A stretch of 47,306 nucleotides of DNA, taken from Oscillospiraceae bacterium. Lineage in GTDB: Bacteria; Bacillota; Clostridia; Oscillospirales; Ruminococcaceae. The first letter of the stretch is position 1. Each line of letters begins with the position of its first letter. The stretch covers positions 1 to 47,306 of the forward strand of contig JAEEXH010000013.1 in the NCBI GenBank assembly GCA_016291435.1, in the 5' to 3' direction. Shown here piece after piece: positions 16,590 to 24,472 of the stretch. Under the pieces are notes generated by a model, which saw only the letters and a program-made list of their open reading frames with translations, did no database searches and was not told where the DNA came from. A program made the position numbers and the translations under genes.

Positions 16590-18662
16590 ATGCCCGAGAT
16601 TCAGGTATTGCCAAAGGATATCGCGGAGCTGATCGCCGCCGGTGAGGTCATCGAGCGGCCGGCATCCGTGCTGAAAGAAATCACAGAAAATGCCATTGAC
16701 GCCGGTGCAAAGCGCATCACCGCAGAGCTCAAGCGCGGCGGCGTGCTGTATATGCGCGTGACCGATGACGGCTGCGGCATCGCGCCCGACCAGGTGCGCA
16801 CCGCCTTTCTCCGCCACGCGACCAGCAAGATCACATCAAAGGAAGATCTTGAAAGCATCTTCACGCTCGGCTTCCGCGGCGAGGCGCTGGCCTCCATCTG
16901 CGCAGTCTCCCGCACAGAGGTTCTGACGCGGCAGAAGGGCGCAGAGCTCGGCACGCATTATGTCATCGAGGGCGGCGAGGAGGTCGCCTTTGAGCAGAGC
17001 GGCTGCCCCGAAGGCACAACGGTCGTTGTCCGCGACCTGTTTTATAATGTGCCCGTGCGCGCAGGCTTTCTGAAGAAGGATACCGCAGAGGGCAATGCCG
17101 CTGCCAATATCTTCCAGAAAATCGCGCTCTCGCACCCGGAGATTTCCTTCCGGCTGATCCGTGAGAACAAAACGGAATTTGTCACACCCGGCGACGGCAC
17201 GCTCTATTCCGCGATCTACGCCATTTTCGGCAAGGATTTCGCCCGCGATCTGCTCCCTGTGCACTATGAGGACAACGGCGTCACGGTCGAGGGCTTTGTC
17301 ATGAAGCCGCTCTATTCCCGCCCGAACCGCTCGCATCAGCTCTTTTTCGTCAACGGGCGCTCCGTGCGGTCGTTTACCTGCATCCAGGCGATCGAGGAAG
17401 CCTATAAAACGCTGATCATGACCGGCAAATACCCCGTCTGCGTGCTCTGCATCATGCTCTCGCCGCGCACGGTCGATGTGAACATGCACCCGACCAAAGC
17501 CGAGGTGCGCTTTTCCGACGACCGCAGGGTATACAATGCCGTCTATTTTGCCGTGACAGGTGCGCTCGCGCAGAATCACCTGATCTATGAATTCCAGCTC
17601 CCGGAGCAGGCGCGTCCGCAGTCTCCGGCAGCGATCCTGGAGCCGCCGCGCCGCCATACGGACTGGTATGCGCCGGTCGCGGGGCAGGATTCCGATACAC
17701 CGGCGCCGCTCTTTGCAAAGCCGCAGGCGTCTGCTGCACCCGCTGCACCTGTATCGCCCGCCGCGCCGCAGCCCGTATCGCCCCTGCCGCATGCCGCAGC
17801 ACCGGAGACACCGCAGCCTGCCGCAGCACCGTCACGCACGGAGATCCCGCAGCCGCAGTCAGCGCCGCAGCACATTCCGGAGCCGCCCGCTGCACCGCCC
17901 GTTCCGGCACCGCAGCACACGCCCGATCCGGCGTTCTCCGAGGCGCTCAGGGCATTTCCCTCGCTGACGGCACAGCCTTCTGCACCGCCGCAGCCGGAGC
18001 GCCCTGCCGCACCGCCGCAGCCGGAATCGCCGCCGCAGCCGCTCCCCGAGGATCCCATCGAACGCAATGAAGCGATCTCCGAGATCCGGCGCGCACCGAT
18101 CCGCGTGATCGGCGAGCTCTTTGACAATTATCTGCTTGCAGAAGCAGGCGAGCAGTTTGTCATGATCGACAAGCACGCCGCGCATGAGCGCATTCAGTTT
18201 GAAAAATTCCGCACACGCGCCTGCAAGGACAGGCAGACCCTTCTGACGCCCGTGCGCGTCCTGCTGACAGCAGACGAGGTCGATGCCCTGCTGGAGATGG
18301 AGGACACTCTCGAAAAGTGCGGATTTACATTTGATTTTGCAGAAGCGCCGGTCGTGCAGCTCACGGGCGTGCCGCTCTCCTGCGCAGAGCTCGATCTCGA
18401 TGAGATTGCCGCTGATCTCGCATCGCACTGCCGCATGGAGCTGCTCCGGCCGGATGCCCACCTGCTTGACGACATGTTCCACGATCTCGCGTGCAAATCG
18501 GCGATCCGTGCGGGCGACCATTCGACTCTGGAGGAGCTTCAGTCGCTGGCGGAGCAGGTCTGGGAGCGTGAGGAGATCCGGCACTGTCCGCACGGGAGAC
18601 CCGTCATGTTCCTGCTCACAAAATATCAGATCGAAAAACAGTTCATGCGCATTCAGCACTGA
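16590..18662 (+). CDS. mutL: DNA mismatch repair protein MutL
   Basis: A 690-residue mismatch-repair ATPase and endonuclease. The N-terminal GHKL ATPase shows ENAIDAG, DDGCGI and GFRGEAL. The C-terminal region carries the endonuclease motifs DKHAAHERIQFE (about residue 525), ACKSAIRAGD, CPHGRP (about residue 665) and a terminal FMR, so it should be the nicking type found in bacteria without MutH. Between them lies an unusually Pro/Ala/Gln-rich linker of about 150 residues (about 337-490). The ATG at 16590 follows AGGAGG; the upstream in-frame extension is translated repeat. No mutS is adjacent. Confidence 0.95.
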   Translation: MPEIQVLPKDIAELIAAGEVIERPASVLKEITENAIDAGAKRITAELKRGGVLYMRVTDDGCGIAPDQVRTAFLRHATSKITSKEDLESIFTLGFRGEALASICAVSRTEVLTRQKGAELGTHYVIEGGEEVAFEQSGCPEGTTVVVRDLFYNVPVRAGFLKKDTAEGNAAANIFQKIALSHPEISFRLIRENKTEFVTPGDGTLYSAIYAIFGKDFARDLLPVHYEDNGVTVEGFVMKPLYSRPNRSHQLFFVNGRSVRSFTCIQAIEEAYKTLIMTGKYPVCVLCIMLSPRTVDVNMHPTKAEVRFSDDRRVYNAVYFAVTGALAQNHLIYEFQLPEQARPQSPAAILEPPRRHTDWYAPVAGQDSDTPAPLFAKPQASAAPAAPVSPAAPQPVSPLPHAAAPETPQPAAAPSRTEIPQPQSAPQHIPEPPAAPPVPAPQHTPDPAFSEALRAFPSLTAQPSAPPQPERPAAPPQPESPPQPLPEDPIERNEAISEIRRAPIRVIGELFDNYLLAEAGEQFVMIDKHAAHERIQFEKFRTRACKDRQTLLTPVRVLLTADEVDALLEMEDTLEKCGFTFDFAEAPVVQLTGVPLSCAELDLDEIAADLASHCRMELLRPDAHLLDDMFHDLACKSAIRAGDHSTLEELQSLAEQVWEREEIRHCPHGRPVMFLLTKYQIEKQFMRIQH

Positions 18663-18681
18663 ATGCGGGACAGGAGGACAT

Positions 18682-19200
18682 ATGGCAGAAAAGACAGCGC
18701 TGCTTGTTCTGGAGATGCAGAATGATATGCTCTGGGAAAAGCGCAAGGAGAAATTCACCTATGACACGGAGGCGCTGACTGCTGCGGTGAATGCTGCAAT
18801 CGGCACATACAGCGCGGAGGGCTGCGATGTGATTTACATCCGGCAGATCTACCCCGACACGCCCTCGAACCACATCATCTTCGGCTTCCAGATCGAGGGC
18901 ACAGAGGGCGCTGCACTCTATGAAAATCTCGACATCGTTTCCGATCTTGTGTTCGACAAGAATTACAGCGATGTATACATGGCGGAGGATTTCCGCAGAC
19001 ATATGGAGCAGGTCGGCTATGACCGCGTGCTGCTCTGCGGGATCGACGAATGCGCAAGTCTTGCGGCGACGGCGAAGGCTGCGCTGCAAACCGGCGCGAA
19101 GGTCGGCATTCTCGGCGCTGCCTGCGCGACCCGTTTTGATACGGCAAAGCGCGGCAAGACCCGTGCGGAGCTCAGGCGCCTCGGCGCAGTGTATCTGTGA
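18682..19200 (+). CDS. Isochorismatase-like cysteine hydrolase
   Basis: A 172-residue alpha/beta hydrolase of the isochorismatase/nicotinamidase-like group. The family triad is visible: Asp in LEMQNDM, Lys in FDKNYSDVY and Cys in CGIDECASLAATAKAAL. AGGAGG precedes the ATG, 19 bases after mutL, so it is probably co-transcribed. A link to mismatch repair is not implied. Substrate specificity in this family cannot be predicted from motifs. Confidence 0.85.
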   Translation: MAEKTALLVLEMQNDMLWEKRKEKFTYDTEALTAAVNAAIGTYSAEGCDVIYIRQIYPDTPSNHIIFGFQIEGTEGAALYENLDIVSDLVFDKNYSDVYMAEDFRRHMEQVGYDRVLLCGIDECASLAATAKAALQTGAKVGILGAACATRFDTAKRGKTRAELRRLGAVYL

Positions 19201-19222
19201 TCGGGTTTTCAGGGTAATACTG

Positions 19223-19262
19223 CACGCCCGTCAGGGAATTCCCCGGCGGGCGTGTATCATTT
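19223..19262 (+). terminator. Probable intrinsic terminator
   Basis: CACGCCCG pairs with CGGGCGTG around an imperfect inner stem, followed by an interrupted T-run. It would end the mutL-hydrolase unit. Confidence 0.5.
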
Positions 19263-19617
19263 TCTGCGGCTATGACCGGCGGCTATTGCACCTGCATGAT
19301 CATCAGATGCGCAGAGACAGGACTTGCACCGCCTGCCGGCGGCGTGACGGAAAGTGCAGCAGCGCTTCCATTCATTTTTCAAAGGGCAGCCGTCAGGGAA
19401 TGAGGGGCGCTGCACATTTTCAGAAGATCGTTTTTCCATAGCGTCCTCCATTCACAGCATCTTGTTATGGTATCGTATGCACTGCAATGTCAGACTGTTC
19501 CTGATTTATCTGTGAAAGCCGGGCATCCGCGTGACGGCAACAGGCGGCTTTGTGTGGAATGCTTTGAAGTGCTGGGCCTGAAATCGCCCGAAAACACCGT
19601 ATTTTACGCTGCGAGGG
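19263..19617. other. Intergenic region without a supported gene
   Basis: About 355 bases with no frame having a ribosome site. The 11-mer CGTCAGGGAAT at 19229-19239 recurs at 19391-19401, which hints at a decayed duplication. Nothing else is recognisable. Confidence 0.4.
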
Positions 19618-19646
19618 TTGAAATTCGGCGGAGAATGTGATATAAT
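19618..19646 (+). promoter_or_regulatory. Promoter of the UAP1-like gene
   Basis: TTGAAA at 19618-19623, 17 bp, TATAAT at 19641-19646. Confidence 0.8.
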
Positions 19647-19721
19647 AATATAAATATACCTGTGAAGCCATCCGTATGCCGCAGGAGCGGTGTGCGGGTC
19701 TGACCGAAAAAGGTGAGGGAA

Positions 19722-20936
19722 ATGAGAAAAAAAGTATCTGAAATTCTTACAATGCTGGATCAGTCGCATCTTGTGCGGCATATGGAAACGCTCTCTGCGG
19801 AGGAGCAGATGTCACTTGTCTCGCAGATCGAGGAGATGGATCTCTCTGTGCTCAATGAGACGGGCGAGGAGGAGATCCGCGGCATTTTTTCGCCGCTTGA
19901 TGCGCTGACGCTTTCACAGATTGCAGAAAACCGCGCACATTATAAGCAGCTCGGGCTGGATGCCATCCGGCAGGGGAAGGTCGGCGCGGTGCTGCTCGCG
20001 GGCGGACAGGGCAGCCGTCTCGGCTTCAAGAAGCCGAAGGGCATGTTCAATATCGGGGTGAACCGCGAGCTTTCGATCTTTGAGTGCCTGATGCGCAATT
20101 TGATGACAGTCACCAAAGAGGCGGATGCGCCTGTTCCGCTGTTTGTCATGACCAGTGCGGACAACAACCGCGAGACACGCGAATTTTTTGAGGCGAATAA
20201 CTATTTCGGTTACAGCAGCGACAATGTGTGGTTCTTCATGCAGGAGCAGCTCCCGACGCTTGACCGGAACGGCAAGCTCATGCTCGCCGACCGATGCAGC
20301 ATCCGCACGGCACCGAACGGCAACGGCGGCTGGTATGCGTCGATGGCAAAGACCGGTATGCTGGAGGTTGTCCGCAAGAGCAAGATCGAATGGCTCAATG
20401 TGTTCGCTGTGGACAATGTGCTCCAGCAGATCGCAGACCCCTGTTTCATCGGTGCTGTGATCGACTCCGGGCGCGTTTCCGGCGCAAAGGTCGTTGCGAA
20501 GGCGGCGCCGGATGAAAAGGTCGGCGTGATCTGCCTGGAGGACGGCAAGCCCTCGATCGTTGAGTATTACGAAATGACCGAGGAGATGCGCACGCTCCGC
20601 ACGGAGGACGGCAGGCTTGCCTATAACTACGGCGTGATTCTGAACTATCTTTTCCGCGTGGACAAGCTCAATCAGACGCTCGGCGCGCATCTGCCGCTGC
20701 ACCGTGCGTTCAAGGCGATCCCGTATATGGATGCCGACGGTGCGATGATTTCGCCGGAGTCTCCGAATGCCTACAAGTTCGAGACGCTGGCGCTGGATAT
20801 GGTACGCTTACAGGATGACTGTCTGGTGTTCGAGGTGGAGCGCGACAAAGAATTTGCGCCTGTTAAGAACAAGACCGGCGTGGATTCTGTGGACACCGCC
20901 CGCGAGCTGCTCCGCAAAAACGGCGTGGAGCTGTGA
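19722..20936 (+). CDS. UDPGP/UAP1-type nucleotidyltransferase
   Basis: A 404-residue enzyme of the eukaryote-like UDP-sugar pyrophosphorylase family, transferring UMP from UTP to a sugar 1-phosphate. The nucleotide-binding loop is LLAGGQGSRLGFKKPKGMF (about residue 90). Other motifs are MTSADNN, NGNGGWYASM, the VDNVLQQIADP region and ERDKEFAPVKNK near the end. The last resembles the UAP1 (N-acetylhexosamine 1-phosphate) branch more than UDP-glucose pyrophosphorylases. I chose the ATG at 19722 because AAGGTGAGG overlaps the alternative GTG at 19713. Convergence with glmS-galE supports an amino-sugar nucleotide role (inference). Confidence 0.87.
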   Translation: MRKKVSEILTMLDQSHLVRHMETLSAEEQMSLVSQIEEMDLSVLNETGEEEIRGIFSPLDALTLSQIAENRAHYKQLGLDAIRQGKVGAVLLAGGQGSRLGFKKPKGMFNIGVNRELSIFECLMRNLMTVTKEADAPVPLFVMTSADNNRETREFFEANNYFGYSSDNVWFFMQEQLPTLDRNGKLMLADRCSIRTAPNGNGGWYASMAKTGMLEVVRKSKIEWLNVFAVDNVLQQIADPCFIGAVIDSGRVSGAKVVAKAAPDEKVGVICLEDGKPSIVEYYEMTEEMRTLRTEDGRLAYNYGVILNYLFRVDKLNQTLGAHLPLHRAFKAIPYMDADGAMISPESPNAYKFETLALDMVRLQDDCLVFEVERDKEFAPVKNKTGVDSVDTARELLRKNGVEL

Positions 20937-21011
20937 GCGCGCGCGGGGAGCCCCCGCAGGCATTATTCTCAAGTCGAATGACTGTTCCGTGCTCGACTGT
21001 GCACCGGTGAC

Positions 21012-21030
21012 GCCGCTGCTCGCGGCTTTT
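21012..21030 (+). terminator. Short candidate terminator
   Basis: GCCGC-TGCTC-GCGGC followed by TTTT, about 75 bases after the UAP1-like gene. Confidence 0.4.
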
Positions 21031-21052
21031 GCAGGTTTCTCTTCTATAATAT

Positions 21053-21112
21053 CGGGGTCCGGGGTCCGCTGACCCCGGCGGGAGTTTGAGGGCAGCGCCC
21101 TCATTCTAAATC
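21053..21112 (-). repeat. Dispersed repeat, partial inverted copy 3
   Basis: The reverse complement matches the first third of copies 1 and 2: GGATTTA.A.TGAGGGC, GCCCTCAAACTCCCGCCGGGG and CCCCGGACCCCG. Only the first two hairpins remain and the end with the ATAGAACC motif is missing. Confidence 0.8.
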
Positions 21113-21161
21113 ATCGCCGCGGCGATACCTATACAGCACCACGTCACTGCATTGTCAATAG

Positions 21162-21208
21162 AAAAAACGCCCTAGTATTTCTGACCGGACATCAGAAATA
21201 CTAGGGCG
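21162..21208 (-). terminator. Strong terminator of the glmS-galE operon
   Basis: A perfect 17-bp stem (21168-21184 with 21192-21208) around a 7-nt loop, followed on the minus strand by TTTTTT. Confidence 0.93.
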
Positions 21209-21271
21209 AAATACTTTTATATCAGCGCTGCGCTTTTGTACCGCGGGCTTTCTGTTGTGTCAATATAACGC

Positions 21272-22291
21272 TTATTCCCTGTACCCGTTCGGGTTCTGGC
21301 GCTGCCAGTTCCAGGAATCGCGGCACATGTCATCGAGCGTCTTCTCCGTCTTCCAGCCAAGCAGCCTGAGCGCCTTGTCTGCATTCGCATAGGATGCCGG
21401 CAGATCGCCCGCACGCCGTTCGCCGTAGACATGCTTCACCTCGACGCCGTTCACGCGCTGGAAGGTCTCCACAATGTCCGTCACGCTGTACGGCGTACCC
21501 GTGCCGAGATTGAAGATCTCCAGACCGTCATGCTGCAAAATATAGTCGATCGCCTTGACATGCCCTTTCGCGAGATCCACCACATGGATGTAATCGCGCA
21601 GGCAGGTGCCGTCCGGGGTCGGGTAATCCTTGCCGAAGATCGTGAGGCATTCTCTCCGCCCGACTGCGACCTGTGTGACATACGGCATCAGGTTGTTCGG
21701 GATGCCCTGCGGATCCTCGCCGATCATGCCGCTCTCATGCGCACCGATCGGATTGAAATAGCGCAGCAGGATCACAGAGAGCGCAGGGTCTGCCTTCTGT
21801 GCGTCCTCGAAAATCTGCTCCATCATGGATTTCGTCCAGCCGTAGGGATTCGAGCAGGTGCCGCGCGGCATCGTCTCCGTGTAGGGTACGGGATTCGCCT
21901 CACCGTAGACGGTCGCGCTTGAGGAGAAAATGATATTCTTCACGCCCGCTGCCGCCATTTCTTCCAGCAGCGAAAGCGTCGTGTCGATGTTGTTTCTGTA
22001 ATACATGAGCGGCTTTGCGACCGATTCGCCGACCGCCTTGAGCCCCGCGAAATGGATCACCGCGTCGATGCGGTTCTCCGCAAAGATCCGTCTGAGCGCT
22101 GCGTTGTCGCGGATATCCGCCTCATAGAGCTTCACGGGCTTTCCGGTGAGCTTCTCCACTCTGCGGATCGCCTCCGGGGAGCTGTTTGCGTAATTGTCTG
22201 CAACGACAACCTCATAGCCTGCGTTCAGAAGCTCAAGTGCCGTGTGCGAGCCGATGTATCCGGCGCCGCCTGCCAGCAATACTGTTGCCAT
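21272..22291 (-). CDS. galE: UDP-glucose 4-epimerase
   Basis: A 339-residue short-chain dehydrogenase-type epimerase interconverting UDP-glucose and UDP-galactose, and in some members the N-acetyl forms. The NAD-binding GGAGYIGSH is at the N-terminus. SSSATVYG supplies the catalytic Ser/Thr and YGWTKSMMEQ the Tyr-x3-Lys pair. RYFNPIGAHESG and NLGTGTPYSV are typical GalE segments. The ATG at 22291 follows GGAGGG. The frame opens six codons earlier, but that overlaps the ribosome site. It lies 14 bases after glmS in the same operon. Confidence 0.95.
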   Translation of the reverse strand: MATVLLAGGAGYIGSHTALELLNAGYEVVVADNYANSSPEAIRRVEKLTGKPVKLYEADIRDNAALRRIFAENRIDAVIHFAGLKAVGESVAKPLMYYRNNIDTTLSLLEEMAAAGVKNIIFSSSATVYGEANPVPYTETMPRGTCSNPYGWTKSMMEQIFEDAQKADPALSVILLRYFNPIGAHESGMIGEDPQGIPNNLMPYVTQVAVGRRECLTIFGKDYPTPDGTCLRDYIHVVDLAKGHVKAIDYILQHDGLEIFNLGTGTPYSVTDIVETFQRVNGVEVKHVYGERRAGDLPASYANADKALRLLGWKTEKTLDDMCRDSWNWQRQNPNGYRE

Positions 22292-22305
22292 GTCATTCCC
22301 TCCGA

Positions 22306-24147
22306 TCACTCAACCGTCACGGATTTCGCGAGATTGCGCGGCTTATCGACATCGAAGCCCTTGCCGATGGAGACATAGTAGCTCAGGAGCTGGAGCGGGA
22401 TGACCGAGAGGCTGCCTGCAAAGAGCGGGTTGATCTTCGGGACATAGCAGGTGAATTCCGCGGTGTCCTCCAGGAAATAGTTGCCGACAGTGGTGACTGC
22501 CATCAGCTTTGCGCCGCGGCTCTTGACCTCGACCATGTTGCTGACGGTTTTTTCGGTGAGCAGATCCTGTGTGAGAACACTGATGACGATGGTGCCCTCC
22601 TCAATGAGAGAGATCGGGCCGTGCTTCAGCTCGCCCGCGGCATATGCCTCGGAGTGGATGTAGCTGATCTCCTTGAGCTTCAGGCTGCCCTCCATGCCGA
22701 TGGCGTAGTCGATGCCTCTGCCGATGAAGAACGCATCACCGACATTGATGAGCTTCGCGGAATACCACTGGAGCCGCTCCTTGTCATCCTCGAGGATCTT
22801 CTCGATCTTCTCGGGGATCGAATAGATCTCGGCGAGCAGTGCCTGATATTTCTCCTCGTCGATCTCGTTTCTCGCCTTTGCAAACTGCATTGCGAGCAGA
22901 TAGCCTGCGACGAGCTGGCAGCTGTATGCCTTGGTCGTGGCAACAGAGATCTCGGGGCCTGCAAGCGTATAGAACACATTGTCTGCCTCGCGTGCGATGG
23001 AGGAGCCGACGACATTCACGATGCCGAGCGTCTTGATGCCCTGATCCTTCGCCTCGCGGAGCGCTGCCAGCGTATCGGCGGTCTCGCCGGACTGGCTGAT
23101 GACGACGACAAGGCTCTTCTTGTTGAGCGTCATCTTTCTGTACCGGAATTCGGATGCGAGCTCAACGCGCACCTGCAGCGTGGTCAGATTCTCGATCACA
23201 TATTGCAGCGCCATGCCGACATGGTAAGCAGAGCCGCAGGCAACGATATAGACCTGCTCGATGTTCTGCATCTCCTCATCGGTGAGGCTCACGCTGTCAA
23301 AGTGTACGATGCCGTCCTTGACAACGGAATTGATCGTATCGCGGATGACCTTCGGCTGCTCGTGGATCTCCTTGATCATAAAGTGTGCAAATCCGCCCTT
23401 TTCGGCAGATTCCGCATCCCACTTGATCTCGGTGAGCGGCTTCTGGATCTCCTCGCTGTCGATCGTGAAGAACTTGACAGCGCCGTCCTTGAGCTGCGCG
23501 ATTTCCATATTGCCGATGTAATAGACATTGCGGGTATACTTGAGAATCGCGGGCACATCGGAAGCGACATAGGCGCCGCCGTCTGCGATGCCGATGATCA
23601 TCGGGCTGTCCTTGCGGGCGCAGTAGATCTCGCCCGGGTAATCCTTGAACATGATGCAGAGCGCATAGGAGCCGCGGATACGGACCATTGCGCGTGCGAT
23701 GGACTCAACGGGGAGCCCGGAATATTTCTTGTAGTAGTAGTCGATCAGCTTGACGGCAACCTCGGTGTCTGTCTGCGATTTGAAGGTATAGCCGTGCTTC
23801 ATGAGCTTCTCGCGGAGCTCCTGATAGTTCTCGATGATACCGTTGTGCACCGCGATGACATTCTGGTCGTCGGTTGCGTGCGGGTGCGCATTGACTGCGG
23901 AGGGTTCGCCGTGGGTCGCCCAGCGGGTGTGCCCGATGCCGCAGCAGCCCTTGACTGCCTTGCCGTAGTCAGTCATCTCCTGGAGCACCTTGAGCTTGCC
24001 CTTCTCCTTGATGATCTCGGTCTCTTTTTCGCCGTCGCGGACTGCGATGCCGGCGGAGTCATAGCCGCGGTATTCGAGCTTGGAGAGACCGTCCAGCAGG
24101 ATCGGAGCCGCCTGCTTTGTGCCTGTAAATCCAACAATTCCACACAT
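22306..24147 (-). CDS. glmS: Glutamine-fructose-6-phosphate aminotransferase
   Basis: A 613-residue enzyme making glucosamine 6-phosphate, the first step to UDP-GlcNAc. The start must be the ATG at 24147, because Cys2 in MCGIVGF becomes the N-terminal nucleophile of the glutaminase domain. HTRWATHG and the NGIIENY region belong to the same domain. Two SIS sugar-isomerase domains follow (CGSAYHVGMA and SQSGETADTL; then the GRGIDYAIGMEGSLKLKE region), and the protein ends in KSVTVE. The leader is only about 70 nt, too short for a glmS ribozyme. It is first in the operon with galE. Confidence 0.96.
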   Translation of the reverse strand: MCGIVGFTGTKQAAPILLDGLSKLEYRGYDSAGIAVRDGEKETEIIKEKGKLKVLQEMTDYGKAVKGCCGIGHTRWATHGEPSAVNAHPHATDDQNVIAVHNGIIENYQELREKLMKHGYTFKSQTDTEVAVKLIDYYYKKYSGLPVESIARAMVRIRGSYALCIMFKDYPGEIYCARKDSPMIIGIADGGAYVASDVPAILKYTRNVYYIGNMEIAQLKDGAVKFFTIDSEEIQKPLTEIKWDAESAEKGGFAHFMIKEIHEQPKVIRDTINSVVKDGIVHFDSVSLTDEEMQNIEQVYIVACGSAYHVGMALQYVIENLTTLQVRVELASEFRYRKMTLNKKSLVVVISQSGETADTLAALREAKDQGIKTLGIVNVVGSSIAREADNVFYTLAGPEISVATTKAYSCQLVAGYLLAMQFAKARNEIDEEKYQALLAEIYSIPEKIEKILEDDKERLQWYSAKLINVGDAFFIGRGIDYAIGMEGSLKLKEISYIHSEAYAAGELKHGPISLIEEGTIVISVLTQDLLTEKTVSNMVEVKSRGAKLMAVTTVGNYFLEDTAEFTCYVPKINPLFAGSLSVIPLQLLSYYVSIGKGFDVDKPRNLAKSVTVE

Positions 24148-24225
24148 ATTTCTAACCTCACAAATTCTGTTTTGTTCCGGAAACGGATGCGGCAGATCCG
24201 CAAATGCAAACAATGCCGCATTTTC

Positions 24226-24254
24226 ATTCTATCACAAATTAAGAAAATTGTCAA
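24226..24254 (-). promoter_or_regulatory. glmS-galE promoter
   Basis: On the minus strand TTGACA, 17 bp, TAGAAT. Confidence 0.85.
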
Positions 24255-24347
24255 GCAATCCCCGGCGGAAACAGTCCGCTGCCGCCGATGCGCGCAATGA
24301 ATAAACTGAAAAATATGTGCTTTCTACATATTTTTTTATAATTGTGC

Positions 24348-24376
24348 TTGATTTTTCAGATGCGGTACTGTATAAT
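24348..24376 (+). promoter_or_regulatory. Promoter of the dockerin glycanase
   Basis: TTGATT at 24348-24353, 17 bp, TATAAT at 24371-24376, with a leader of about 90 nt. It is divergent from the glmS promoter. Confidence 0.8.
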
Positions 24377-24472
24377 AAAATCAGTCAGTCTGCCGCTATG
24401 CAGGGCTGCGACAAAGAAACGCCGCACAGCGGCAATCAACACTGTTCGATTGAGAATAGGGGGAAAATCAAA

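Noticed and set aside
19272..19403. 43-codon Cys-containing small frame
   Set aside because: No ribosome site and it begins inside a terminator tail; no precursor-peptide partner gene nearby.
24147..24225. glmS ribozyme upstream of glmS
   Set aside because: The leader from the predicted start site is only about 70 nt and lacks the ribozyme core; the ribozyme needs roughly twice that length.
22186..24300. A 704-codon open frame on the plus strand opposite glmS, and similar long antisense frames opposite the glycanase, recD2 and the aminotransferase
   Set aside because: GC-rich third codon positions of the real genes remove stops on the opposite strand. The translated products are His/Asp/Arg-rich without domains or ribosome sites.
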